A DNA stretch of 64,000 nt from Populus alba (GCF_005239225.2 NC_133286.1:22582572-22646571), one strand, 5' to 3'. Shown: positions 22,210 through 33,562, numbered from the stretch's first letter. Numbers and translations are program-made. Notes: a model not told the origin generated them from the sequence alone.

Positions 22210-23403
22210 TCAATCGAGGGATGTCATGCCAAGCATGTACTTTAATCTGATAAATACTTCTCCCTTCAATGGCTTTGTGAAGATGTCTGCAACTTGATCA
22301 TTTGTTTTGTAGGATATCAGTTCGACTTCTTTATTCTTCACATGTTCTCGGATAAAATGATGACGTGTATCAATGTGTTTACTTCTTTCATGATACACCG
22401 GATTCTTTGCCAATGCAATCGCTGATCGATTGTCAATATAAATCTCTATAGGATTTTCTTGAGGAAATCCCAAAAACTTCAACATATTCCTTAACCATAT
22501 TGAATGGCATACGACTGAGTTGGCAGCAACATATTCAACTTCACAGCTTGATAGTGTTACAATCGATTGCTTCTTGGATGACCATGTGAAAGATGTGTCT
22601 CCCATGAAAAAGACAAACCTTGTTGTGCTTTTCCTTTCATCCAAATCTCTACCCCAATCACTATCCAAGTAGCCTACAAGATTAAAGTCTTTACTTGAGG
22701 TATAAAACATACCTTCATTCATTGTGCCTTTGATGTAGCGAAGAATTCTCTTGGTTGCATTCAAGTGAGACTGGTCTGGTGTCTCTATGTATCTGCTGAT
22801 GAGTCCGACTCCGTAGAGTATATCCGGTCTGGTACATGTCAAGTACCTCAAGCTTCCTACTAAACTTTTGAAGTAAGTTGGATCAACATTTCCAACCTTA
22901 CTCTTCCTCAATTCCAATCCATTCTCAACTGGAGTTGATACCGGATTGTAGCTTTCCATCTTGAACCTTTCAAGAATATCTTTGGCGTAACCGCTTTGGG
23001 ATACAAAAATCCCTTCTTCTTTCTGCGTTACTTCCAAGCCAAGAAAATGTGACATTAGACCAATGTCTGTCATCTCAAACTCCTGTACCATGCTTTGTTT
23101 GAAGTCATCAAACATGGTAGGGTTGTTGCCGGTGAATATCAAATCATCAACATATAGGCACGCAAATAATATGCTGCCATCTGCTCCTTTCTTCATATAT
23201 ATTGCGTGTTCATATGGACATTTCTCAAATCCATTATCTTGAAAATACATGTCAATTCTGGTATTCCAAACACGCGGAGCTTGCTTCAAACCATAGAGAG
23301 CTTTCTTCAACTTGTATACTTTGCCTTCATTTTCAGCATCAATGTATCCAAGTGGTTGTTCAACATAGATCTCTTCTTCTAGGAAGCCATTCAGAAATGC
23401 TGA
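22210..23403 (-). pseudogene. Copia reverse transcriptase / RNase H
   Basis: The copia RT core is recognisable by KKALYGLKQAPRVW, the catalytic LYVDDLIFTG, and RNase H with SKKQSIVTLSSCEVEYVA and a C-terminal DQVADIFTKPL. The frame continues upstream into the integrase part without a shift, broken by one stop at about 23404 (TAG where the motif LDVKSAFLNG needs AAG). The C-terminus MLGMTSLD is followed by the polypurine tract. Apart from the stop codon the domain looks recent. Confidence 0.9.
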
Positions 23404-25023
23404 CTACACATCGAGTTGATAGATCTTCCATCTATGTTGTGCAGCTAGTGAGATCATCAGTCTGATTATCTCTAGCCGGGCTACTTGAGCAAATACTTCT
23501 TCATAGTCAATTCCTTCTCTCTGTTTGTAGCCTTTAGCCACTAATCTGGCTTTGTATCTTTGCACTTCTCCTTTTGCATTCTTCTTTGTCTTGTAAACCC
23601 ATTTGACACCTATTGCTTTCTTGTTTTCTGGTAGATCAGTCAGCTTCCAGGTATCATTCTTCTCAATGGCATGTATTTCTTCATCCATTGCTTTAATCCA
23701 TTTCTCATCTGTGATAGCTTCATTGAAGCTTAGTGGGTCACTATCTGCAATGAAACAAAACAGAGTTGTATCTTTCATGACCTGAGTGACATCGTACAAC
23801 TCTTCAAGATTTCTCATCCTTCGTGGTCCTTCTGATGAGGATGTTGATGGTGGTGTTGATGATGATGCTTCTGGTGTGTTCCTCTTATTGAATAGAGGAA
23901 ATCTGTGTACCGGACTTTGTGGTTCAGCTGCTGGCACAATCGGTTCTTCTGCAAGTACTGTTGGTACTTCTTCACCTTCAAGGATCAAATCAGTGGTTAT
24001 CCATTTGATTGCTTCTTGATCATCATTCCATTCCCAAGATTTATCTTCTTCAAAGATAACATCTCTACTAATAATTGCATTTTTCGTGATGGGATTATAC
24101 AGCTTGTATCCCATCCTTCTTTCACCATATCCGACAAAGATGCATTTCTCGCTTTTATCATCGAGCTTTGTCCTTCTTGCATCTGGGATCTTTGCATATG
24201 CCACACAACCAAAGACTCGTAGATGAGTAACACTTGGTTTGTGACCACTCCATGCTTCTTCTAAAGTAACACCTTGTAAACTTCTGGTTGGGCAGCGATT
24301 CAGTAGATACACTGCACATGATACAGCTTCAGCCCAGTATTGCTTGGGCAACTTCTTTGCTTTGAGCAGACTTCTGGCCATGTCAAGAATCATTCGATTC
24401 TTCCTCTTAGCTACACCATTCAATTGTGGTGTATAAGCTGGTGTTGTCTGATGTTGGATGCCTTGTTGTGTACAAAAGGCTTCAAAGTAATTTGCTGTAT
24501 ATTCTCCACCTTGATCAGATCTTACGGTTCTGATCATATAGCCACTTTGGCTTCTCCATAATTGCTTTAAAAATCTTTAAAAACAATTGAATACTTCCGA
24601 CTTCCTCTTCAGAAAGTATATCCATGTCTTTCTACTAAAATCATCAATAAAAGTGAGGAAGTACCTATTTTGTCTAGTTGACATAGGCTTTATCGGACCA
24701 CACACATCTGTGTGCACTAACTCCAGTGGCCTTTTTGCTTTCCAGTTGACTTCTTTGGCAAAACTGGATCTGTGATGTTTGCTGAGGACATAACTCTCAC
24801 AGACTTCATCTGGATGATCAATGTGAGGCATACCTTTGACTATCTTCTTGCTTGATAGCATCTTCAGACTCGTGAAATTCAGATGTCCAAGCCTCAAGTG
24901 CCAAAGCCATTCTTCACTGTTGGTGATAGCGCTCAAACACCTTACTGCATCATACTGGATGTTCAAAGGAAACATCCTATTCTTGGACATTTTCACATAG
25001 GCAATTAATCTCTCATTGTTGTC
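23404..25023 (-). pseudogene. Copia integrase and linker to RT
   Basis: The minus strand carries HLRLGHLNFTSLKML, the acidic integrase residues in [15 protein letters not shown] and LNGVAKRKN, and the start of RT ([28 protein letters not shown]). At about 24540-24590 three single-base insertions (two T, one C) relative to the copy at 11.5 kb disrupt a short stretch and restore the frame afterwards. Upstream, copia sequence stops at about 25023, at the edge of the inverted-repeat element, about 20 codons before the HHCC region. Confidence 0.85.
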
Positions 25024-25592
25024 TGATTGTGCATCAAAAGTATCATTAAGTCTTTTATTTTACATATGTATTTATTGTTTTTATTTGGGTTTTTATAATA
25101 AGTGATGTGCTTTTTAGTAATAAAGTTTCTTTTAATGTTTCGATAGGTTTTTGGAGCTTAAATGAATTATTCAGAAAAATTCAACGTCAGAATTTGGAAA
25201 CAAAGAATTGAAAGAGAAATTTAGTTGAAGATTGAAGCAAAATCTTGGTTCAAATAAGTGCTCTAAATTTGCCCCAAAAATCAATTCTATTCCAATTCTA
25301 AAAAATAATATCGTATGATCTATTTCAAGCCCAAACTTGCCTTAGGTTGTGTGCAAACTTCAACCATCAAACACTCAAGGTTTCAATGTCAATCTTAGCC
25401 CAAATAATAGGTACATTTGTATACTTATTTGATGCTCAAATTCAGCCCCAAATCAGCCCCAAATCAGCCTCCAAATCAGCCCAAGCATAATCCATGATCT
25501 TACATGTCCACACAACAAATAACATTTGCTTTATTTTGGGCAATTCATTGATCCAAGAGGGCAAGCACATGGATGGAAAGCTGGAGGGGACA
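25024..25592 (+). repeat. Left inverted-repeat arm
   Basis: Pairs with 26269-26823. It holds the repeated phrase 'caaatcagcccc' and ends in GGAGGGGACA. Confidence 0.85.
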
Positions 25593-26268
25593 TTGTGACA
25601 TTATTTTGGGTCAAAAAGAAGAAAGAGACAGCTCATAAAGGAGGAAGAAAAACGTGCACCAAAGTGTTCTCCAAGCTGGCCTGATTTGATATTTCAGAAC
25701 ATCTTTCGGTGTTTTGCCCATAACTTTTGACTCAGATGTCTAAATGAGCTGTTCTTTAATTCTCTGGAAAGATAAAACCGAAATGGTCTATAAAATATGT
25801 GTCTAATATCCATATCCAAAAGAGCTTCTAAGAGGGTCTAAGGGCTGTCCAAAGTTAGATTAAGATTTGTGTCCGAATTTTTACTAAAATTGTGTTGTAT
25901 TCTTCTTTATAGATTTCGGTTCTTTAGTTTATAAAACTCATTATTTCAGTTTGATTCAAGTTATTTCATGTTTATTAAAGTGTTATTATATATAATCATG
26001 GTTGGCTAATCTCTTTCTTGGATCCAAATCAAGGATGATGGTGATTGAGGAGAGTTCTTTAAGATATGAATGAATCTTAATGTTTATCTTCTATTTTCTT
26101 CATGAATGTTTTATTATTGCAAAGAAATTTTAGAAATCATTTAGGTAATGTTATAATCTTGAATTTTATGCACAAACCTTAGTTTTGGTATAGAGATTGC
26201 TTGATTCAATGTCTTACTTAATATGAAAGTACTTGTTCATTCTTAAGCAATAATCAATCATGTAAGAT

Positions 26269-26823
26269 TGTCCCCTCCAGCTTTCCATCCATGTGCTTGC
26301 CCTCTTGGATCAATGAATTGCCCAAAATAAAGCAAATGTTATTTGTTATGTGGACATGTAAGATCATGGATTATGCTTGGGCTAATTTGGAGGCTGATTT
26401 GGGGCTGAATTTGAGCATCAAATAAGTATACAAATGTACCTATTATTTGGGCTAAGATTGACATTGAAACCTTGAGTGTTTGATGGTTGAAGTTTGCACA
26501 CAACATAAGGCAAGTTTGGGCTTAAAATAGATCATATGATATTCTTTTTTAGAATTGGAATAGAATTGATTTTTGGGGCAAATTTAGAGCACTTATTTGA
26601 ACCAAGATTTGCTTCAATCTTCAACTAAATTTCTCTTCAATTCTTTGTTCCGAATTATGACGTTGAATTTTCTGAAATAATTTATTTAAGCTCCAAAAAC
26701 CTATCGAAACATTAAAAGAAACTTCATTACTAAAAAGCACATCACTTATTATAAAAACTCAAATAAAAACAATAAATACATATGTAAAATAAAAGACTTA
26801 ATGATACTTTTGATGCACAATCA
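26269..26823 (-). repeat. Right inverted-repeat arm
   Basis: Reverse complement of 25024-25592, with a slightly shorter 'caaatcagcc' run. Confidence 0.85.
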
Positions 26824-27147
26824 AGCACCTTTGTATTTTTGCTGGAGAGCCTCCCATATTTCTTTTGATGTTTCAACGGAAGTAATGATCTCAAACGTGT
26901 CTTCATCAAAACCTTGATAGATGATGGTCTTTGCTTTGTTGTCTTTCTTTCTGTTGACTTTTAAGGCTTGCTTGTGTGCCTCTTGTAGAGCATCTTCTGC
27001 TTCTTTGGACTCTGGTTCCTCAAAACCAATTTGTACAATATCTAAACACTCTTGTGAACCAAGGAATGCCTTTAATCTGATGCACCAACTATCATAGTTG
27101 TCTCTGGTCAACTTCGGGATGAGTGTTTGTGTACTTTCTGTAGTCAT
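26824..27147 (-). pseudogene. Copia Gag N-terminus
   Basis: Starts MTTESTQTLIPKLTRDNYDS and shows the copia Gag signature around DSWCIRLKAFL and EIWEALQQKYKGA. It is cut after 108 codons by the inverted-repeat element. The leader (27148-27320) precedes it on the minus strand and joins the U3 start of an LTR that points the other way. Confidence 0.85.
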
Positions 27148-27320
27148 TTTGCTCTTTTAATGACTATATCACCTTCTGGGAGTCGAATTTGACCAAACGA
27201 ACACTGTAGATCGATCCGGAATGGTCCAAATAGTCGGGAACCGATCTTACTTCGTTGAAATCGGGTCAAAAAATGGGTGAACCGGTCAAAAAACCGATTA
27301 TGTACGACGGGCGGTTCGCT

Positions 27321-27682
27321 TGTTGAATTAAACTCAATCTCTAGAAGGTCAAGGAAGGCAACCACCGCCCAACCGGCCACCAACAGTCACCGACCAGCCG
27401 CCAGCCACCAGCTGCCACCGCCTAGTCGCATTCACACCACCGGCCAACAGCCGCCTTCACACTGAAAAGTTTGAATTTTCTTGTTCTGAATTCGTGTATA
27501 AATAGGCAGTTAAGCTTATGTTATTTTGTGTGGGAGATTTTAGAGAGAAACACTAGATATAGAGAGAGAGGGCGTATATTAAGCTTTTGTGTTGTTGTAA
27601 GCTTCTGTTTTTGTAATAAAACCTTGTGTTTTATCCCCGCTGAGTGTTTCAAAGCCACCACCAGTGGTTTCTCCCACCAACA
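27321..27682 (+). repeat. Copia LTR A (opposite to the coding domain)
   Basis: Starts TGTTGAATTAAAC and ends CCACCAACA, with an internal TATAAATAG near 27496. It directly precedes a primer-binding site, so it behaves as a 5' LTR on the plus strand. Confidence 0.9.
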
Positions 27683-27684
27683 AT

Positions 27685-27696
27685 TGGTATCAGAGC
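27685..27696 (+). promoter_or_regulatory. Primer-binding site (initiator Met tRNA type)
   Basis: TGGTATCAGAGC, complementary to the 3' end of plant initiator methionine tRNA and standard for copia elements. It lies two bases after LTR A. The 36-bp spacer also contains ATACCAAT, the inverse of ATTGGTAT at its start. Confidence 0.9.
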
Positions 27697-27718
27697 CCCA
27701 TTCGTCAGAATACCAATT

Positions 27719-28076
27719 TGTTGAATTAAACTCAATCTCTAGAAGGTCAAGGAAGGCAACCACCGCCCAGCCAGCCACCAGCTGTCACCGACCAGCCGCC
27801 AGCCACCAGCTGCCACCGCCTAGCTGCATTCACACCACCGGCCAACAGCCGCCTTCACACTTGAAGGTTGAATTTTCTTGTTCTAAATTCGTGTATAAAT
27901 AGAGTGTTCAACTTATGTTATTTTGTGTGGAGAGTTTAGAGAGAAACACTAGAGAGAAAGAGAGGGTGTGTATTAAAGTTTTTGTTATTGTAAACTTCTA
28001 TTTTTTGTAATAAAACTTTGTGTTTTATTCCCTCTGAGTGTTTCAAAGCCACCACCAGTGGTTTCTCCCACCAACA
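27719..28076 (+). repeat. Copia LTR B
   Basis: Same start and end as LTR A. Its CA end abuts the host duplication CAAGC at 28077. Differences from LTR A are a handful of substitutions and small indels, including the 'cagttaagc' / 'gtgttcaac' region. Confidence 0.9.
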
Positions 28077-30338
28077 CAAGCATCTGTGTAACCTTCCTCA
28101 TGGTGGGTCTAAGAGATGGCACCTCTTGAATGCACCAAATTGCAACCTTCATAGCCCTCTCTAGTGTTGATACGCCATTCATGGCCTCCATGTCATCTTC
28201 AATCAAAGCGTCAAGCGTTCCATGCCTATAGCAGTCATAAGCCCAGTCGGTCAATATAGCTCCAGTTCCACTGATCTCCAGATCTACACTTCTCCGACAG
28301 CAGATGATCTCTAGCAGCAAGACACCAAAGCTATAGACATCAACCTTCACAGTGACTGGTGTGTTCCTGAACCATTCAGGAGCAACATATCCTTCGACAA
28401 AAGTTTTTCCAATCCAAAATCTGATATCCGAGCATTGTAGTAGTCATCAATAAGAATGTTCTGCGGCTTTATGTCACAGTGAATGATTTGGATGCTACAT
28501 TCTTCGTGTAGGTACAAGAGTCCTCTTGCAATGCCAAAGGCAATCTGAGTTCTTTGCTTCCAACTAGGCCTTGAGCTTCCGAAAAGAAAATCGGCTAGAG
28601 TGCCATTACTCAAGAACTCATACACCAACAAACGATGCTGCCCCTCGTCACAAAATCCTAACAATCGGACCAAATTCTTGTGATGCGTCTGACCGATCAC
28701 ATTCACTTCGGTTTTGAATTCCTTCTCGCCATCTAACTTCTTCACAGCAATAAAATTAGTAAAACCTGTTTTTATCGCACCTTTGTAAACACCACCAAAA
28801 GCTCCTCTCCCCAGTTCATCCTTGAAGCCTTCGGTAGCTTCTGTTAGCTCTTTGTATGTAAATGAACGCAAGTTTGACTCCACATTGTTTTCTTCTCGAA
28901 CATTTGCTACTTTGTTGCGGTAAATGAAGGAAGAACAGAAACATAATGTACTGATCAATATAGAGTTGACAAATACAGAGCTAACCAAGAGCACTATTCC
29001 TGTGATGACCTTAATGTCCCTTTCCGTCTTCGTTTCAGGAATCTGAAGACCAGGATTCCCGGGAGGGATATGACCTTTCTTAAATTTGATGAAAGTCTCC
29101 CCGTTAAAACCACTGTCAACTTTTCCATTCGAAAATGGCAACTTCTTCTTCCAGCAGTTGTTGCCTAAAAAGATGACAGCCCCACACAGACAGTCATTCA
29201 AGCAAGCTTTTCTGCACTGCTCTTCATTTTGAGGTTGTAAATGTTCCGCATCCCCTGATGGATAATCAACATATCTTAGCTCAACAAAATCATACAGATC
29301 TTCTGAGGAATTTTTTCCATTATCTTTGCAGCTTATTTCGAAATTTGGTATGCAGCTTCCATGCTTGTCATTCTGATCAAGCAAAGAAAATTCTTGTAGA
29401 CAAGTACAATTGGGCCTTCGATCAACACTTAGGCTGCAGATGCTGTTGTATCCACACGCTCCACTACCCCAAATTGAATTAAACTTGCATATATTTTCTG
29501 GTTCAGACCTGACAGGTGACCAGCTTCTAATAGAAGAGGATGTTTTCGGGTATGAATATTGAGTGAAAACACCATCAAAATTGAGAGTTGCCCTACGGTA
29601 GAAGCCTGTAGTAGGAAGTGCTGTTTTTGTGAGATCCTCTCTCAGCCCATTTCTTCTCAATATGTACATGTAACCTGACTCATTGAAGATCAATCGATAA
29701 CCAGAATTTGATGAATTTGAAGCATCAGAAGTTCCACTTCTATAGTAATCGTCGTAAGCAAATTTGGTTGGCGAGTTCATGGAATTCAGCACAAGATTTC
29801 CATTATCAGGCAAACGGAGCTGAATCTCCCCAGCGAAAAGTTGGTCTCCGTCCTCCGAGAAGAAACCACCCCTCCAGCCTCCATAATCTGAGTAGGCAAC
29901 AATGTATCAGTGGGATTGTTGAAACTCTCCCACAACCTGTCAGAATTTCTGTTTTGAAGCACGAAGTTGCCAGTGTCATTCATAACACCTGACGAAACTG
30001 CACCTAGAAGGATACGAGATGTCCATATTAGATTGCCTTGAGGATCAGCAAGCAACAGCCCACGATCATCAGTCAGCTCCACCTTCGATCCCCTTGGTAC
30101 AGCAGGATCATCTGTAGGATCCTCTCCAATAGCATACCAAACTACGGTCTTCTCAGGAATCTTTTCATACCAAATGGACAACAAGAAATAGTCCTTGTTC
30201 TCCAGCTGGCGAAACCCGAATGCAAATTCACCAGAAGCAGAAAGCCATGAAGGAGAATCATCAGTTGCAGTGATGGATGCTCCCACGGGTACTCTTTCCG
30301 TTAGTTTGAGCAGCAGCCATGAATGGTAACAGTAACAT
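28077..30338 (-). pseudogene. LECRK: G-type lectin S-receptor-like kinase pseudogene (RLK-4)
   Basis: Closest to RLK-3. The start region has lost most of the signal peptide (a possible ATG at 30338 gives MLLLPFMAAAQTNG). An extra A follows AACGG near 30297. One G is missing near 29821 (GAGCTGAATC against GAGCTGGAATC in RLK-3). Near 28393 about 45-50 bases spanning the activation loop are gone, joining DFGLEKLLS to the KGYVAPEW segment out of frame. The last codons are cut off after the MRKVTQML motif by the copia insertion, and the tail lies at 22141-22195. The glycine loop (GRGAFGGVYKG), VKKLDG and HCDIKPQN remain readable. Several independent kinds of damage make this a true pseudogene rather than an assembly artefact. 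Confidence 0.92.
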
Positions 30339-31684
30339 TACTACTAGGAATATAAAATCAAAACTAGAAGAAGCACACAAATGGTCCGGAAAAGTCCAGA
30401 GTTTTCAGTCAACATAAAAACTCATGCTAAATGAACCTAAATTTACTGGCTAATAAATCATTATCAGCAAGAAAAAAGCTCATTGAAACCTTCCAATACG
30501 AAGACTTCTCAATTGCCAACTGCATTCTTCAACCAGTCCTTGTCCTCTGGGGGGCAGATATATTTAAAAATTGTACCGCATCATGGAAGTCACCGCGTCA
30601 TGGAAGTTCTAATCAAAGAAAAAAGGACCAAGAGGCACCATTGTCAATGAATTGCCTGTGTAACCTTTCTTGTGCAAAGACTTGGCCAGATGCCATTTTC
30701 AAGATGCATTCCCGTATCAAACAACTTTGCTACGCTTGTACTTCTTGCACTTTCCTTGCATTAGAAAAAATACCACGACCATGGCCAGCTAAATATAAAT
30801 CCAAGCTTTTAGTCATATTTGTCATACCGGCTCATACCAAATTATCGAATAAATTCAAATCAATTATTTTTATTAAAATAAATTGTTTTGTTTAAAAAAA
30901 AATCTTTAAAGTTGACTCAAACAGGTGAATACCTTTCTATAGTTTAATTTAAAATCCGATCCAAGTTGACTTCAAATTTTAAGTGTTCAAGTTAGACTAC
31001 ATTTAACAACTACGCTTTTAATAAGTTCACAACCTATATCAAAACAAGAAAAAACAATCTTTTTTCTCCAGTTTTGCCTGAGAATTGTACTTGTTTTGTT
31101 TCCTCAATGCAATCAATAAAAACCCTACCATGACATTTTCAGGATCCGCAGCTTCTAATTCGTTATTTGAACTTTGAAAAAAGACCTCATGGGTAAGGCT
31201 AAACAGTGTTATGGCGAAAATCTAAACACCAAGTTGGCAAGTTGTGCAGTCAAGTCCTCCTCCAATTTGAAAATATGATTAATGTTTCAGCTCAACATGA
31301 AAATAAAAGGATGGTCTAGGTTTTTTACCATGAGAAAAGCAAATAGAAGCATTAACTATTACCCCAAGACTGAGTAAATTCTTTAAGTAAGCATGTTAGA
31401 CAGATTCTTGCTCCCAGGAGTGGTGAAAGTGCTGTAACTAGTAGATGTACGGTAGAATCCCGCAGCAGTATATACTGTATCTATGCTGAGTGCATGTTCC
31501 GGACAGTAAATAGCAACTGTAACTTCAGACCACAACACAAACAGTAACCATTCTGCAAAGGAGAAAATATCCCAATGATTTGAACTAAGCATTCCAACTA
31601 CAAAGTTATCGTTTCAGTTTCCAGCAATACATAACAGGAAATATACTGCACTGAGAGGGGGAAGAAGAATTAATTTGTGAGGTC
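30339..31684. other. RLK-4 5' flank and intergenic DNA
   Basis: The first 200 bases are a diverged relative of the RLK-3 upstream region (for example 'gagttttca.gtcaa' and 'cattcttcaaccagtccttg'). Beyond about 30600 no gene was recognised. The open frame at 30431-30895 has no recognisable motif. Confidence 0.45.
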
Positions 31685-31859
31685 TTAAATGCATTGAAGA
31701 GTAATTATTTCATGTGTGGCCTTGCACTCCTCTGCATTAGCTTGGTCCATGCCTACAAAAACAAGCTACAAATTGCTCCTTACCGAACACAGTCTCTATG
31801 GAGAGTGGTAAACATACACAAGCGTGCATGTGAAAAAGCACATGTGAGGGAGAAGTACC

Positions 31860-33298
31860 TATAGTTGCCGTTGACTCATGCCCTAAATCCTTCTTCGGCC
31901 TTGCTCGTTTTCTCCTCGGCTTTTCGTCGTGCCTTCACAATCAAAGCTACTGTTCGCCACTGCTGGCTTAGAAGGGGAAAAACTAAAAAGCATGTGTCCG
32001 TTCAAACTCACGCATCCGCATACATAGGCACACAAACAGAACATTTTGGAGACTGGACAAATAATTATGCTAAGAAACAATTAGAAGTTATCGTTTCAGT
32101 TTCCAGTATTTACTTGGTGCCTTGACTTAAGAAGGGAAACTGTTTCTCCAAATACTTGGAGAAATCAAATTATCCGAAGAAACATTTTGGAGACTGAACA
32201 AATAATGTTGCTGTTTTTCACATGCCCCTTGATTCTTTACAGAAATTTCTTTCAATGTATTGACAATTGGATTGAAACTTGGAAATTATACGTCACTTGG
32301 AAACAAAGTACAACAATATTTGTATAAACGTGGAAATGGAAGAAAATAATGACCTCAAATTTAACTATTAATGGAGTTAGGAAATTACTGATATATATAG
32401 GAGTTAATTATACCACAAATGAACGGGCAATAATTCATAGTTATCATTAATGATCCCATAACTAGAAACACAAACATATTTAATATGGATGGGACCAAAA
32501 AACAGTAAAATCGAACAGTCCACCCTCTTAGACACTAGCATATTTAAGATGCAAGATGACCACCGTGCTATGTTTGGTTCAGCTTCATTAAACAAGAATG
32601 TATCAAGAATTAGAGAGAGAGAGAGAGAGAGATTCAGCATAGCCTCACAAGGCTGTAAAGGTCCTCTTTAAGAGGAGGTGAGAACTCTAATAGCCTTACT
32701 ATTTTTTGAAAGGTTAACAAGTGCAGCTCCTTTTCATAAGCCTTGTTCCCATAGAATTTAAAGCACGCATCCCTACACTTCCCATCACACGGGGTGACGT
32801 TAGAAAACCAAAAAAGAACGTGAGGAATGATAGCTGATGTGGATATTTTCATCAAGTTGAATCAGCTGAAAAAATAAAATTAAATAGGACAAAAAAAGAA
32901 AATGCAGTAGTAACCAGAAAATGGAACGTAAATATAAATATAACTATCAAAGGAAAGATAATCAATCTTGGGAATAGAGTACATTATAACCAACTACAAA
33001 TTGGCAATCTACCAGAAAAAAGCTGCTAATATAATCTTACAAAAAGTTCCTGTAAATGAAGTTCACCTTGTGTCTTTCTAAATTTACTGAAAAGCAGATA
33101 CTTAAAAAAAAATGAAGGAATTACAGATCCATAAGCTTTAAAGAAAAGGAAACCCTGAAAGAAAAGACTAAGAACTGTATAGAGATCCAATTGTGATTCC
33201 TATCCAACAATAAAACTAAAAGGGGAAAAACTGCAAAAATGCAGAAAGAGAATGAAATTCTCTTCCTTTTAAAGATCTCTATACAAAGACTGTTAAGG
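31860..33298. other. Low-copy intergenic DNA with weak exon-like pieces
   Basis: No secure gene. A basic AT-hook-like minus-strand frame near 31860-31990 could splice to 31685-31752 (see findings). An impure (GA)n tract lies at about 32612-32632. Confidence 0.35.
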
Positions 33299-33562
33299 CT
33301 ACTTGTTCTGAGTAGGGTTTGAAAAACTTGGTGGAGCCTTCCTGAGACTTGTCTCCGCGGCTTTCCGAGGGTCTTTATTGGCTCCAGTTGACTTGTTAAC
33401 ATTTGCTGAAAGAGAAGCGAAAGGAACTAGCAATCTCCTTCCTTGATTTCTGTCTAATAATTGGACCTTTCTCTCATGGTGAAGACACAGAAGAGAGGAC
33501 ATGAGAATATGAATAACAATCAAGGAAAATAGAATGAGAAAAGCTCTGTGAATATTTCTCAT
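33299..33562 (-). CDS. Candidate small secreted peptide precursor
   Basis: An 87-residue intronless frame starting MRNIHRAFLILFSLIVIHIL, a strong signal peptide or anchor. It is followed by a basic, low-complexity middle (GRRLLVPFASLS) and a Pro/Ser/Asn-rich end (LRKAPPSFSNPTQNK). This layout is that of plant post-translationally processed peptide hormones, and the C-terminal motif recalls, without matching, CLE- and IDA-type ends. A TATA-like ATATATATA lies at about 33695-33703, some 135 bases upstream on the same strand. The ATG at 33562 was chosen over an upstream TTG at 33583. I do not assign a family. It could also be a chance frame, but the signal peptide and promoter placement argue for a gene. 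Confidence 0.5.
   Translation of the reverse strand: MRNIHRAFLILFSLIVIHILMSSLLCLHHERKVQLLDRNQGRRLLVPFASLSANVNKSTGANKDPRKAAETSLRKAPPSFSNPTQNK

Larger units (their letters stand above)
25024..26823. mobile_element. Long terminal inverted-repeat (foldback-like) element, non-autonomous
   Basis: The left end starts TGATTGTGCATCAAAAG, and the right end finishes with its reverse complement at 26823. The inverted arms run about 25024-25592 and 26269-26823, some 560 bases each with few mismatches, around a core of about 680 bases. No transposase frame is visible. It sits between gag codon 108 and the pre-integrase region of the copia element, and the copia sequence that should lie between them (rest of gag, zinc knuckle, protease) is absent. 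I found no target duplication. The arm length fits foldback or Mutator-like non-autonomous elements, but the family is not assigned. Confidence 0.85.
22196..28076 (-). mobile_element. Rearranged Ty1/copia insertion inside RLK-4
   Basis: The 5.9 kb insert is flanked by the perfect 5-bp duplication CAAGC, so it arrived by an integrase-type event. Its internal domain (22196-27320) lies on the minus strand in the order gag, long-inverted-repeat element, integrase, RT, RNase H. It ends at the polypurine tract directly against the host at 22196, with no LTR there. At the other end two LTRs (27321-27682 and 27719-28076) lie in direct orientation on the plus strand, opposite to the coding domain, separated by a 36-bp spacer with the primer-binding site. 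A normal element would have one LTR at each end in the coding orientation. Confidence 0.9.

Noticed and set aside
24540..24600. Treating the copia integrase as split into two separate genes
   Set aside because: Three single-base insertions within about 50 bases cancel out and the flanking frames match one continuous integrase.
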